Source of the DNA: Virgisporangium aliadipatigenens
GTDB taxonomy: Bacteria > Actinomycetota > Actinomycetes > Mycobacteriales > Micromonosporaceae
Direction of reading: 5' to 3'
DNA: 64,000 nucleotides
NCBI RefSeq assembly: GCF_016863615.1
Contig: NZ_BOPF01000024.1
Location: 109,022-173,021, forward strand
Shown: in pieces, positions 7,885-15,505 of the stretch
Numbering within the stretch: the stretch's first letter is position 1
Layout of the letters: every line of letters begins with the position of its first letter
Program-made: the position numbers and the translations under genes
The notes under the pieces: model-generated
The model's database searches: none
What the model saw: the letters and a program-made list of their open reading frames with translations, nothing else
Told to the model about the DNA's origin: nothing

Positions 7885-9771
7885 TCACGGCCGCTCCTGC
7901 CGGGCATCACCCGCGAAGCCGCCCCAGCCCGTCTGGCGCGCGCGGCGGGCGGCGGAGAGGTACGCGGCCTCGAAGCGTTCGGTGGGGACCGAGCGGGCGT
8001 GGCCGGGTCCGGCGCGGCCCGTGGCGGCGAGGCCGTCGGCGCTGTAGCGGCCGGAGGCGTCGGCGCGGTCGGGGGCGGATCGGCGCGTGCCGCCGAGGCG
8101 GCCGGCGGTGCCGAAGCCGGCCGCCGTGCCGAGCAGCTCCGCGGGGTCGAGGTACCCCGTGGGGCCGCCCCCGCTCGCGGCGCCGACGCGGCCGCCGGGG
8201 CCGGTGCTGCCGGCCGCGCCGGGTGAGCCCGGGAGGCCGGGGCGGCCGGCCGTACCCCGGTGGCGGGCGAAGCCTCGGTCGCGTGCGAAGCCGGGGCCGC
8301 CGACGGGGCCTCGCTCGTCCGCGGGACCTCCGTGGTGGGCAGGGCCTCGGTGGCGGGCGGGGCTGAGCACGGCGCGCAGCGACGGCGAGAGCGCGGCGAG
8401 CACCGCCAGGAAGACGACCAGCACCAGCCCGCCCCGGCAGGCGATGGCCAGCGCGGCGCCGCCGCGGCCGGCGGCGTCGGGCAGGTGCCCCGCCGCGCAC
8501 CACGCGACGGCTCCCGCGACGCCCGCCGCGAACGCCGGCCGCCACGTCGCGCGCAGGACCGGCCCGAGCGGCCGCCCGGTCTCCCGGTGGAACCGCCCCA
8601 CGAGGTGCGCCGTCCCGCTGACGACGGCGAGCGCCGTGGCGACCGGCACGCCGGCCGGGCCGAGCAGCCCCAGCAGCGCGCCGGTGAGCGCCACGTTCAG
8701 CGCGGCGGACAGGAGCCCGCCCCGGGTCGCCGGCCCGGGGCGGCCCTCGGCGCGGGCCACGACCGTGGCGGCTCCGGCGGCGACGGCGAACGCGTGCGCC
8801 GGTGCGAGCAGCGCGAGGCAGGTGGCCGCCCAGGGCAGGGGTTCGCCGAGCCAGAGCCGGACCAGCGGATCGGCGCAGACCACCAGGACGGCCGCCGCCG
8901 GTGCCGCGAACGCCGCGAGTGTGCGCGTGGTGCGCAGGTAGAACCGGTCCAGCCAGGGCGTTCCGCCACGGGTGGCGCCGTCGGCGGCGGTGGGCCCGAG
9001 GGCGTGCAGGACGAACGCGGCCGGCAGGCGCAGGGCGTTCAGGAGGCGGGCACCCAGCGTGAAGCCGCCGGCCAGCACCGCGCCGTAGCAGCCGGCGAGG
9101 AGCAACCCGTCCAGTTCCGTGTCGACGGCGGTGGCGGCGCCCCGCGCCTGCACGCGCGGGCCGTGGTCGCGGATCAGGCGCAGATGCGCGCGTCTGACCA
9201 GGTGCGGCAGCGGCACGAGGTCGGGCCGGTGCCGGCGGGCGGCGGCGGCCGTCACGAGCAGCCGCCCGCACGCCGCCAACGCGACCGCCGCCGCGAGGGC
9301 GTCGAGGCCGCCGAAGCGCACGGCGAGCACCGCCGCGCAGGCCTCCAGCAGCGCCGTTCCGGCCGAGATCGCCGCGAGCGCGCCGAGGCGCCGGCCGCCC
9401 TCCAGTACCGCGCGCCAGGGCAGTTCCACGCCGGTGGCGAGCAGGGCCACGGCGCACCAGCCGGCGGCCCACTGTCCATAGAGGACGGCGGCCGCCAGTG
9501 CGGACGTTCCCACGAGAAGACCCCAGAGGAGGCCGACGCCGAGGTGCGCGCCCAGATGGGAGTGGCGGCCGGAGGTGCCGGCCACCTCGCGGGCCAGGGT
9601 CGCGCCGAGCCCGAGGTCGACCAGCGACAGCGCGGCGAGCAGACCGCAGTACACCGCCCACGCGCCGAACGCGTCCGGTCCGAGCGCGGCGTAGACGACC
9701 GGCAGCGTCGCCAGCCCGGCGCCGGCGGCGACGGCTCGGGCGACGAGCGGTGCGGAGGGCCTCGGGGTCAC
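7885..9771 (-). CDS. Wzx-like polysaccharide flippase with collagen-like C-terminal tail
   Basis: Polytopic membrane protein of 628 residues. The first about 470 residues form roughly 12 hydrophobic helices in the pattern of the MOP superfamily (Wzx/MurJ flippases), which move lipid-linked sugars across the membrane. The last 157 residues are unusual: low-complexity, rich in Gly, Ala, Arg and Pro, with degenerate G-x-x units such as RPGLPGSPGAAGSTGPGG, ending in a more ordered stretch (RFEAAYLSAARRARQTGWGG). Typical flippases lack such a tail. The GTG at 9771 is chosen for AGGAGG 6 bp upstream; the frame is open further. It is the first gene of the minus-strand polysaccharide set. Confidence 0.82.
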   Translation of the reverse strand: MTPRPSAPLVARAVAAGAGLATLPVVYAALGPDAFGAWAVYCGLLAALSLVDLGLGATLAREVAGTSGRHSHLGAHLGVGLLWGLLVGTSALAAAVLYGQWAAGWCAVALLATGVELPWRAVLEGGRRLGALAAISAGTALLEACAAVLAVRFGGLDALAAAVALAACGRLLVTAAAARRHRPDLVPLPHLVRRAHLRLIRDHGPRVQARGAATAVDTELDGLLLAGCYGAVLAGGFTLGARLLNALRLPAAFVLHALGPTAADGATRGGTPWLDRFYLRTTRTLAAFAAPAAAVLVVCADPLVRLWLGEPLPWAATCLALLAPAHAFAVAAGAATVVARAEGRPGPATRGGLLSAALNVALTGALLGLLGPAGVPVATALAVVSGTAHLVGRFHRETGRPLGPVLRATWRPAFAAGVAGAVAWCAAGHLPDAAGRGGAALAIACRGGLVLVVFLAVLAALSPSLRAVLSPARHRGPAHHGGPADERGPVGGPGFARDRGFARHRGTAGRPGLPGSPGAAGSTGPGGRVGAASGGGPTGYLDPAELLGTAAGFGTAGRLGGTRRSAPDRADASGRYSADGLAATGRAGPGHARSVPTERFEAAYLSAARRARQTGWGGFAGDARQERP

Positions 9772-9866
9772 CTGCCACCTCCTCGCGACGTCTTTGATCG
9801 CCACTATGGGGCAGAAACGGGCAGGTAAAGGCCGAAAAACGAAAACAGGGCCATATCCGGAAAGCG

Positions 9867-11639
9867 GTGATGTTCTGGCCGTATCTCGTGCATAAAGGTG
9901 GAGTGGTCGAAACAACCTCGCTTCCGCGCGTCGAGCCCGCGGAGCCCGTCACGCCGTCGCCGCAACGGCGCCGGGGCGCACTGCTGGGGGCGTGCGTCCT
10001 GGTCGTCGCGGTGGCGGTCGCGGGGACGGGTGTCGGCCGGTTCGGGATCCAGGCGCGCGACGCCGCCGCGCACCTGACCCGGGCGGCCGCGCTCTTCCAA
10101 CGGCTCGCCACCGACCTGCGCGAGGGCAGGGTCGGTTCGGCCACATCCACGGCTGCCGCCCTGCGCACCGAGACCCGGGCCGCCCGCGACCGGACCGCGG
10201 GCCCGCTCTGGGGAGTCGCCGCGCTGGCCCCGGGCTACGGCGACGACGTGCGCGCGGTGCGCACCGTCGCGGACGCGCTCGACGACCTCGCCCGCGACGG
10301 GATCGTGCCGCTCGCCCGGGCGGTCGGCGGGTCGGCGCTCGCCGCCGGTGGGCGGATCGACCCGGAGGCGTTGTCCCGCTCGGCGGCCGCGGTCCTCGCC
10401 GCCGACCGGGCCGTGCGGGTGGCCCGCGACCGCGTCGTCGCCCTGCCGCGCGGCGGGCTCACGCGCAAGCTGCGGCGGGGCGTGGACGGACTGCGCGACC
10501 TGCTCGACCGGGCGGTCACCCTGAGCGCGCCGATCGCCCGCGCCGCCGCGCTGGCGCCGCCGTTGCTCGGCGCCGACGGGCCGCGGACCTACCTGGTCGT
10601 CCTGCAGGACAACGCCGAGCTGCGCGCGACGGGCGGGCGTGCCTGGGCCTACGTCGTTCTCGGCGTCGAGTCGGGGGAACTGTCCATAGTGGAGCAGGGC
10701 ACCGCCGAAACGGATCTCGACGCGACGGCCGCGGACGTCAACGCCGGCCCGCACTTCCCGGCGGCGGCAGCGGCCCTGCGGGAACTGTACCGGCGGCGCC
10801 ACGGGCGCACCGTCGACGGCGTTCTGGCCACCGACCCGGTCGCGTTGTCCTACCTGCTGCGCGCCACCGGCCCGGTCGACGTTCCCGGTGCCGAGCCGCT
10901 CACCGCCGAGAACGCCGTGCGCACGCTGCTGTCCGACACGCACGCGACGCGGGACCCGAGGGCGCGCGACCGCTACGTCGCCGCCGCCGCGCGGGCCGTG
11001 TTCGCCGCGCTCCGCCGGCCCGGCACCGACCCGCGCAGCACGCTGGCCGAACTCGACCGCGCCGCCACCGAACGCCGCCTCCTGCTGTGGAGCGCGCACG
11101 AGGCGGAGCAGCGGCTCATCGCGGGCACCGCGCTCGCCGGCACCCTCCCGGAGAGCGACGGCGACAGGCCCACGCTCGGCGTCTTCCTGAACGACGACAC
11201 CGGCGGCAAGCTCGGCTACTACCTGCGCCAGTCGGTCGAGGTGCGGGTCGGCGACTGCCGCCCGGACGGCCGGCGCGAGCTGCACGCGACCGTGGCGCTC
11301 GCCTCGACCGCCCCGCGCCGGGGCCTTCCCGAACGGGTTCGCGGCCGGGCCGGCTCCGCCGTGGCGCGCACCGCAGTGTCGGTGTTCGCGCCGACCGGCG
11401 GCGCGGTGGACGGGGCCACGCTCGACGGCCGGCCCGTGCCGATCGACGCGCGCACCGAGCGCGGGCGCGCCGTGGGCACGCTGAGCGTGGACCTGGCGCC
11501 CGGGGCGCACACCCTGGTCGGGTTCACGCTGCTGACCGCCGACACGCGGCACGGGCCGCGAACGGTTGCGCCCCGCCTGCGGACCACGCCGGCGGCGACC
11601 CCGTGGCTCACGGCGACCGGCACCGCGCCGCGCTGCTGA
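9867..11639 (+). CDS. DUF4012 domain protein, membrane-anchored
   Basis: Protein of about 590 residues with one N-terminal transmembrane helix (about residues 38-58) and a large external part. It carries the DUF4012 signature YLVVLQDNAELRATGG, followed by a long domain found beside polysaccharide biosynthesis genes in actinobacteria; its biochemical role is not established. It is divergent from the flippase, with about 95 bp between starts. GTG 9867 is followed at once by ATG 9870, preceded by GGAAAG; a GTG at 9903 after AAAGGTGGA is also possible. Its 3' end lies 6 bp from the end of the convergent DUF5666-like gene. By position it probably takes part in assembly or anchoring of the polysaccharide. 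Confidence 0.82.
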   Translation: MMFWPYLVHKGGVVETTSLPRVEPAEPVTPSPQRRRGALLGACVLVVAVAVAGTGVGRFGIQARDAAAHLTRAAALFQRLATDLREGRVGSATSTAAALRTETRAARDRTAGPLWGVAALAPGYGDDVRAVRTVADALDDLARDGIVPLARAVGGSALAAGGRIDPEALSRSAAAVLAADRAVRVARDRVVALPRGGLTRKLRRGVDGLRDLLDRAVTLSAPIARAAALAPPLLGADGPRTYLVVLQDNAELRATGGRAWAYVVLGVESGELSIVEQGTAETDLDATAADVNAGPHFPAAAAALRELYRRRHGRTVDGVLATDPVALSYLLRATGPVDVPGAEPLTAENAVRTLLSDTHATRDPRARDRYVAAAARAVFAALRRPGTDPRSTLAELDRAATERRLLLWSAHEAEQRLIAGTALAGTLPESDGDRPTLGVFLNDDTGGKLGYYLRQSVEVRVGDCRPDGRRELHATVALASTAPRRGLPERVRGRAGSAVARTAVSVFAPTGGAVDGATLDGRPVPIDARTERGRAVGTLSVDLAPGAHTLVGFTLLTADTRHGPRTVAPRLRTTPAATPWLTATGTAPRC

Positions 11640-11645
11640 GCCTCC

Positions 11646-12218
11646 CTACTTCGCGCGGGTCACCGTGGTGGCGTTCATGCTCTCGCCGGAGCGGGCGCCG
11701 TCGACCGTCACCGTGGATCCGACCGTCAGATCCTTGAGGGAACCGGGCTGAGCCGTCCGCACCGTCGTGGCGTCGCTGGTGCGCACCGTCAGCACGGTGC
11801 CGTCGGGCAGTTCGACGTAGACGGTCGTGCCGTCGACCAGCTTGACGGTGCCGGTCACGGCGGCGCCGGCGCTCGCACCGGCCGCGGCGCTCGGGTTCGT
11901 TCCGGGGTCCTGGCCCTGGCCGCGGCGCATGCCCTGTCCGCCCTGCGCTCCCTGGGCGCCCGGTGCGCCGCCGGGGAAGCCGTAGCCGCCGGTGGGCCCC
12001 TGCTGCGCGCTCGCCGCGGCCGGAGTGCCGTAGGACTTCTGCACCTGCGCGCCCGCCGCGAAGCAGGCCACCGCCAGCGCCACCGCGCCCAGCCCCACCG
12101 TCAGCCGGGTCATCGCGGGCCTGCGGCGGCGCGCCGCCAGTTCGGCGTTCAGATCGTCGGTGAACGGATCCTCGGTCAGCTCCAGCACGGCGGTCTCGAC
12201 CGGGTCGTCGGCTTTCAT
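11646..12218 (-). CDS. membrane protein with C-terminal OB-like (DUF5666-type) domain
   Basis: Small protein of 190 residues, the last gene of the exporter operon. An acidic cytoplasmic N-terminus (about 35 residues) is followed by one transmembrane helix, then a Gly/Gln-rich linker with GAQGAQGGQG-type repeats. The C-terminal about 70 residues form a beta-rich domain with VTGTVKLVDGTTVYVELPDG and LTVGSTVTVDG, resembling DUF5666 OB-like domains. Function unknown. It begins 15 bp after the permease, so it is almost certainly co-transcribed with it, and could be a sensor or accessory factor of the exporter. Confidence 0.75.
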   Translation of the reverse strand: MKADDPVETAVLELTEDPFTDDLNAELAARRRRPAMTRLTVGLGAVALAVACFAAGAQVQKSYGTPAAASAQQGPTGGYGFPGGAPGAQGAQGGQGMRRGQGQDPGTNPSAAAGASAGAAVTGTVKLVDGTTVYVELPDGTVLTVRTSDATTVRTAQPGSLKDLTVGSTVTVDGARSGESMNATTVTRAK

Positions 12219-12232
12219 CGTTGGTTCCACCC

Positions 12233-13444
12233 TTACTCGTAACGGAGTGCGTCGATGGGGCGCAGCCGGGCCGCCCGGCTCGCCGGATAGCTGCCGAAGA
12301 AGAGCCCGATCGCCACCGAGACCCCGAGCGCCAGCGCCACCGAACTGGGCACGATGACCGGCGTGATCCCCACGATCGTGAACCGGCTGCCGACGACGGC
12401 GGCCACCACGCCCAGCAGTCCGCCCAGGAGGCTCAACACCGTCGCCTCCACCAGGAACTGCGTCAGCACCGTCCCGCGCGGTGCGCCCAACGCCTTGCGG
12501 ATGCCGATCTCCCGGGTCCGCTCGGTGACGGTGACCATCATGATGTTCGTGATGCCGATGCCGCCCACCAGGAGGCTGATCCCGGCGACGGTACCGAGCA
12601 GCACCGTGAACGTCTCGGCCGTGCTCGTGCGCGTCTCCAGCAGCTGCGACTGGTTGAGGATGCGGTACGGCGGGCTGGCGGTGTTGGTCACCTTCAGCTT
12701 CTCGTTCAGGATCGAGGTGACCTGCGCCTGCGCCGCCGACACGCGGGCCGGCGAGACCGCCTGGATGAGCAGTTGGTTGAGCGGCCCGTAGCCGGTGAGC
12801 GACTCCTGCACGGCGGTCACCGGCGCGATGGCGATGTCGTTCGGGTCGCTGAACCCGGAGCCGCCCTTCTCGGCGAGCACGCCGACGACGGTGAAGTTCT
12901 TGCCGCTGACCGTGATCTGCTTGCCCAGTGGGTCGACCCGCCCGAACAGCTCCTCCGCCACGGTCGTCCCGAGCAGCACGACGTTGCGGCTCTCCCGCAC
13001 GTCCTGGTCGCTGAACGCCGCCCCCTCGGCCACGGTGAAGTTCGAGGCGCCCACGTATGCGGGATAGGTGCCGACGAACTGGGCCACGCTGTGGTCGGTG
13101 CCCTCGTACGTGGCCGTCTGGCTGCCGCTGACGACGGGCGAGACGCTGCGCACGTCCGGCGCCACGGTCCGGTCGCTCAGCGCCGGCACCAGGTCCAGGG
13201 TCAGCGAGGAGTTCGTGGTGCTGCCGGCGGCCGCCGCGCGACCGGTGCCGCCGGTGACGGTGAGCGTGTTCGTGCCGAGCGCCTCGATGCTCTGCTGGAT
13301 GGCCTGCGCCGAACCGTTTCCGACGGCCACCAGCAGGATGACCGCCGCGACGCCGATCAGCATGCCCAGCACGGTCAGCCCGGAACGCAGCTTGTTGGCC
13401 AGCACGCCGCGCACCGCGAAGCGAACCGTCTCCCAGATGCTCAT
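12233..13444 (-). CDS. MacB-like FtsX-family ABC transporter permease
   Basis: Permease of 403 residues. Its plan is that of MacB/LolE-type (type VII) ABC proteins: one N-terminal helix (GVLANKLRSGLTVLGMLIGV), a periplasmic MacB core domain of about 220 residues, then three helices with the FtsX signature (GGIGITNIMMVTVTERTREI and a GIRKALGA segment). Such systems use ATP to drive export of peptides, antibiotics or lipids through an adaptor. The ATPase and a MacA-like adaptor are encoded just upstream. Its start codon overlaps the stop of a 19-codon leader cistron (see 13441-13500), so translation is probably coupled to that leader. Confidence 0.9.
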   Translation of the reverse strand: MSIWETVRFAVRGVLANKLRSGLTVLGMLIGVAAVILLVAVGNGSAQAIQQSIEALGTNTLTVTGGTGRAAAAGSTTNSSLTLDLVPALSDRTVAPDVRSVSPVVSGSQTATYEGTDHSVAQFVGTYPAYVGASNFTVAEGAAFSDQDVRESRNVVLLGTTVAEELFGRVDPLGKQITVSGKNFTVVGVLAEKGGSGFSDPNDIAIAPVTAVQESLTGYGPLNQLLIQAVSPARVSAAQAQVTSILNEKLKVTNTASPPYRILNQSQLLETRTSTAETFTVLLGTVAGISLLVGGIGITNIMMVTVTERTREIGIRKALGAPRGTVLTQFLVEATVLSLLGGLLGVVAAVVGSRFTIVGITPVIVPSSVALALGVSVAIGLFFGSYPASRAARLRPIDALRYE

Positions 13445-13500
13445 GCTGCCGCCTCGCTTCGCTCCCCGGCACCATGAGACACGAGTGCGCAGTGCTTCAT
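13441..13500 (-). CDS. 19-codon leader peptide with GAGERSEAA motif (copy B)
   Basis: Short cistron encoding MKHCALVSHGAGERSEAAA, between the ATPase and permease genes. It has a good ribosome-binding site (GGGAG, 7 bp before the ATG at 13500). Its stop overlaps the permease start as ATGA. A cistron of exactly the same length, with the same upstream GCGGGARCGAAT block and the same C-terminal peptide, precedes alkB at 24149-24208. Over the last 12 sense codons there are six differences, four of them synonymous, which suggests the peptide itself is under selection. Product and role unknown; a translational-coupling leader is the simplest reading. Confidence 0.5.
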   Translation of the reverse strand: MKHCALVSHGAGERSEAAA

Positions 13501-13523
13501 GATTCGCTCCCGCGGGCGTCCGC

Positions 13524-14324
13524 TCATCGGGGTCCCCACAGGTAGTCGTCGACCTCGGAGCGCCCGCCGGGCTCCGCCGGGACGGCGTGCCGGCCCGCCG
13601 CCACCGGCGCCGGAGCGAGGTGGTCGCCGACAGGCCGTTGCCGCACGTCGCTCACGATGTCGCCGTCGACCAGGCGGATCACCCGCCGGGCCCGGTCGGC
13701 GACGTCGTTCTCGTGCGTGATGAGCACGATCGTGCGGCCGGTGCGGTTGAGCCGGTCCAGCACGTCGAGCACGTCCTCCGTCGAACGCGAGTCGAGGTTG
13801 CCGGTCGGTTCGTCGGCGAGCACCAGCGCCGGCGCCGTCACGAGGGCCCGCGCGACGGCCACCCGCTGCTGCTGGCCGCCGGAGAGCTGGTTCGGCTCAT
13901 GGCCGGCGCGTTCGGACAGGCCCACGACCGCCAGGGCCGCGCGGGCGCGGCGACGGCGCTCGGCCGCCTTGACGCCGGCGTAGGCCAGGGGAAGCTCCAC
14001 ATTGGACAGTGCCGTGGTGCGCGGGATCAGGTTGAACGACTGGAACACGAAGCCGATCCGCCGGTTGCGCACCAGGGCGAGCTGCCTGTCGTTGAGCCGG
14101 CTCACGTCGACGCCGTCGAGCAGGTAGGTGCCCGAGGAGGGGACGTCGAGGCAGCCGAGGATGTTCATCAGCGTCGACTTGCCCGAGCCGGAGGAACCCA
14201 TGACGGCCACGTAGTCGCCGCGCTCCACCCGCAGCGAGACGCCGCGCAGCGCGTGCACGGTCGTCTCGCCCTCGCCGTAGACCTTCTTGACGCCTCGCAC
14301 GTCGAGAACCGGGTGGTTGCTCAC
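13524..14324 (-). CDS. ABC transporter ATP-binding protein (MacB/LolD-type)
   Basis: ATPase of 266 residues. Walker A is GSSGSGKST near residue 43, the Q-loop is VFQSFNL, the signature is LSGGQQQRVAVARAL, Walker B is ALVLADEPTGNLDS and the switch His is in LITHEND. The LADEPTGNLD pattern is typical of the LolD/MacB/FtsE branch. The GTG start overlaps the stop of the upstream adaptor gene as GTGA. The C-terminal about 40 residues beyond the ATPase core are family-atypical, rich in Arg, Pro and Ala. It is the only ATPase near either of the two FtsX permeases in this window. Confidence 0.92.
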   Translation of the reverse strand: MSNHPVLDVRGVKKVYGEGETTVHALRGVSLRVERGDYVAVMGSSGSGKSTLMNILGCLDVPSSGTYLLDGVDVSRLNDRQLALVRNRRIGFVFQSFNLIPRTTALSNVELPLAYAGVKAAERRRRARAALAVVGLSERAGHEPNQLSGGQQQRVAVARALVTAPALVLADEPTGNLDSRSTEDVLDVLDRLNRTGRTIVLITHENDVADRARRVIRLVDGDIVSDVRQRPVGDHLAPAPVAAGRHAVPAEPGGRSEVDDYLWGPR

Positions 14325-15505
14325 CGGCCGCCACCGCCGCCGGGGATCTGCCCGCCGCCGCCCGGGAACTGGCCGCCGCCCGGGCCGCCCTGCTGGTTGC
14401 CGGTGCCCGAGGTGCTGGTCGTCGTCGGCGCGATGACCAGCGTCTCGCCCTCGGTGACGCCGGATCTGATCTCGACGAACGAGTCGCCCTCCACACCGAC
14501 CTGCACCGTGCGCGTCTCGGTGCCGCCGTTCGCCGCCTTGACCTGCACGGTGCGCTGGCCGCCGGCGGACCGCACCGCTGCCGTGGGCACCCGCAGCACG
14601 TCGGCGACCTCCGCGACGGTCACCCGCACGGTGGCGCTCTGCCCGATCCGCGCGCCCGTCGGCACACTGTCCAATGTGGACACCACGGCGTAGGTGTTGA
14701 CGTTGTTGGACGTCGTCGCCGTCGGCGCGATCGTGGTGATCTTCGCGTCGGCGCGGGCGCCGCTGAGCGCGCTCCACGTGACGGCCGCGGCCTGGCCGAC
14801 CTTCAGCCGGGTCGCGTCGGCCTCGGCGAACGCCGCCGACACCTGCAGCTTCGACAGGTCCGCGAGCGTGATGAAGCCGGAGCCGGAGCTACCGCTGGCG
14901 GACGACGAACTGCCGCCGCTGGAACCCGATCCCGACGTTCCCGTGGAAGAGGAGGTGGAGGAGCTGGACGAACCGACCGCGCCGTTGACCGCGATCACTG
15001 TGCCCGCGATGGGCGCCGTGAGAACCGTGCCCGCGACGGCCCGCTGCGCCGTCTCCACCGCCGTGTTCGCCTGCGTCACCTGCGCGCTGATCGACGCGAC
15101 CGTCGCCGCGTCCGAACCGTTGCCCTGCGCGCGGGCCAGGCTCTGCTGCGCGGCCGTCAGGTTCGCCCTGGCGGTCGCCAGCTGCCCGTTGGCGGCGGCC
15201 GGGTCGACCTTCGCCAGCTGCTGGCCCGCCGTCACCGCGTCGCCCACCTTCACCGAGATCTCGGTGACGGTGCCGGCGGTGACGAAGTTCGCGGCGGCGG
15301 TCGTTCCACTTTGGACGGTGCCGGTGGCCGACACCGTGGCCGACACCGCGCCGCGGGTCACCGTGACCGACCGCTGCTGCCCGCCCGTGCCGGCGGCGGT
15401 GTCCCCGCCCCACACCACGTGATAGGCCCACCCGCCGCCGGCCAGCACCAGCAACACCAGGGCGGCATTGACGGCCACCGCCGGCCGCCACCACCTCTTC
15501 AGCAC
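14321..15505 (-). CDS. MacA-like periplasmic adaptor (HlyD/RND membrane-fusion family)
   Basis: Adaptor of 394 residues: a single N-terminal transmembrane helix, then the split lipoyl (biotinyl-like) domain flanking a helical hairpin rich in AxxQ/AxxN (ATARANLTAAQQSLARAQG), and a beta-barrel. Between hairpin and second lipoyl half lies a Ser/Gly stretch of about 35 residues (around 14880-14970). The protein ends in a Gly/Pro-rich tail. GTG at 15505 has AAGGAG about 8 bp upstream and overlaps the end of the histidine-kinase gene by 7 bp. In Gram-positives such adaptors link a MacB-type permease to the cell wall. Confidence 0.88.
   Translation of the reverse strand: MLKRWWRPAVAVNAALVLLVLAGGGWAYHVVWGGDTAAGTGGQQRSVTVTRGAVSATVSATGTVQSGTTAAANFVTAGTVTEISVKVGDAVTAGQQLAKVDPAAANGQLATARANLTAAQQSLARAQGNGSDAATVASISAQVTQANTAVETAQRAVAGTVLTAPIAGTVIAVNGAVGSSSSSTSSSTGTSGSGSSGGSSSSASGSSGSGFITLADLSKLQVSAAFAEADATRLKVGQAAAVTWSALSGARADAKITTIAPTATTSNNVNTYAVVSTLDSVPTGARIGQSATVRVTVAEVADVLRVPTAAVRSAGGQRTVQVKAANGGTETRTVQVGVEGDSFVEIRSGVTEGETLVIAPTTTSTSGTGNQQGGPGGGQFPGGGGQIPGGGGGR
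14669..14681. repeat. palindrome variant GTCCAATGTGGAC
   Basis: Near-perfect member of the recurring palindrome, with extended flank ACT on one side (ACTGTCCAATGTGGAC). A second variant in the same operon is CTCCACATTGGACAGT near 13995-14010. Confidence 0.5.

Noticed and set aside
7693..9062. Arg/Gly-rich plus-strand frames opposite the flippase tail
   Set aside because: Antisense to a gene with ribosome-binding site and membrane helices; composition is that of a reverse-frame shadow.
13651..14324. Possible fused ATPase-permease (MacB-like single protein)
   Set aside because: ATPase and permease are separate genes, divided by a stop and a leader cistron.
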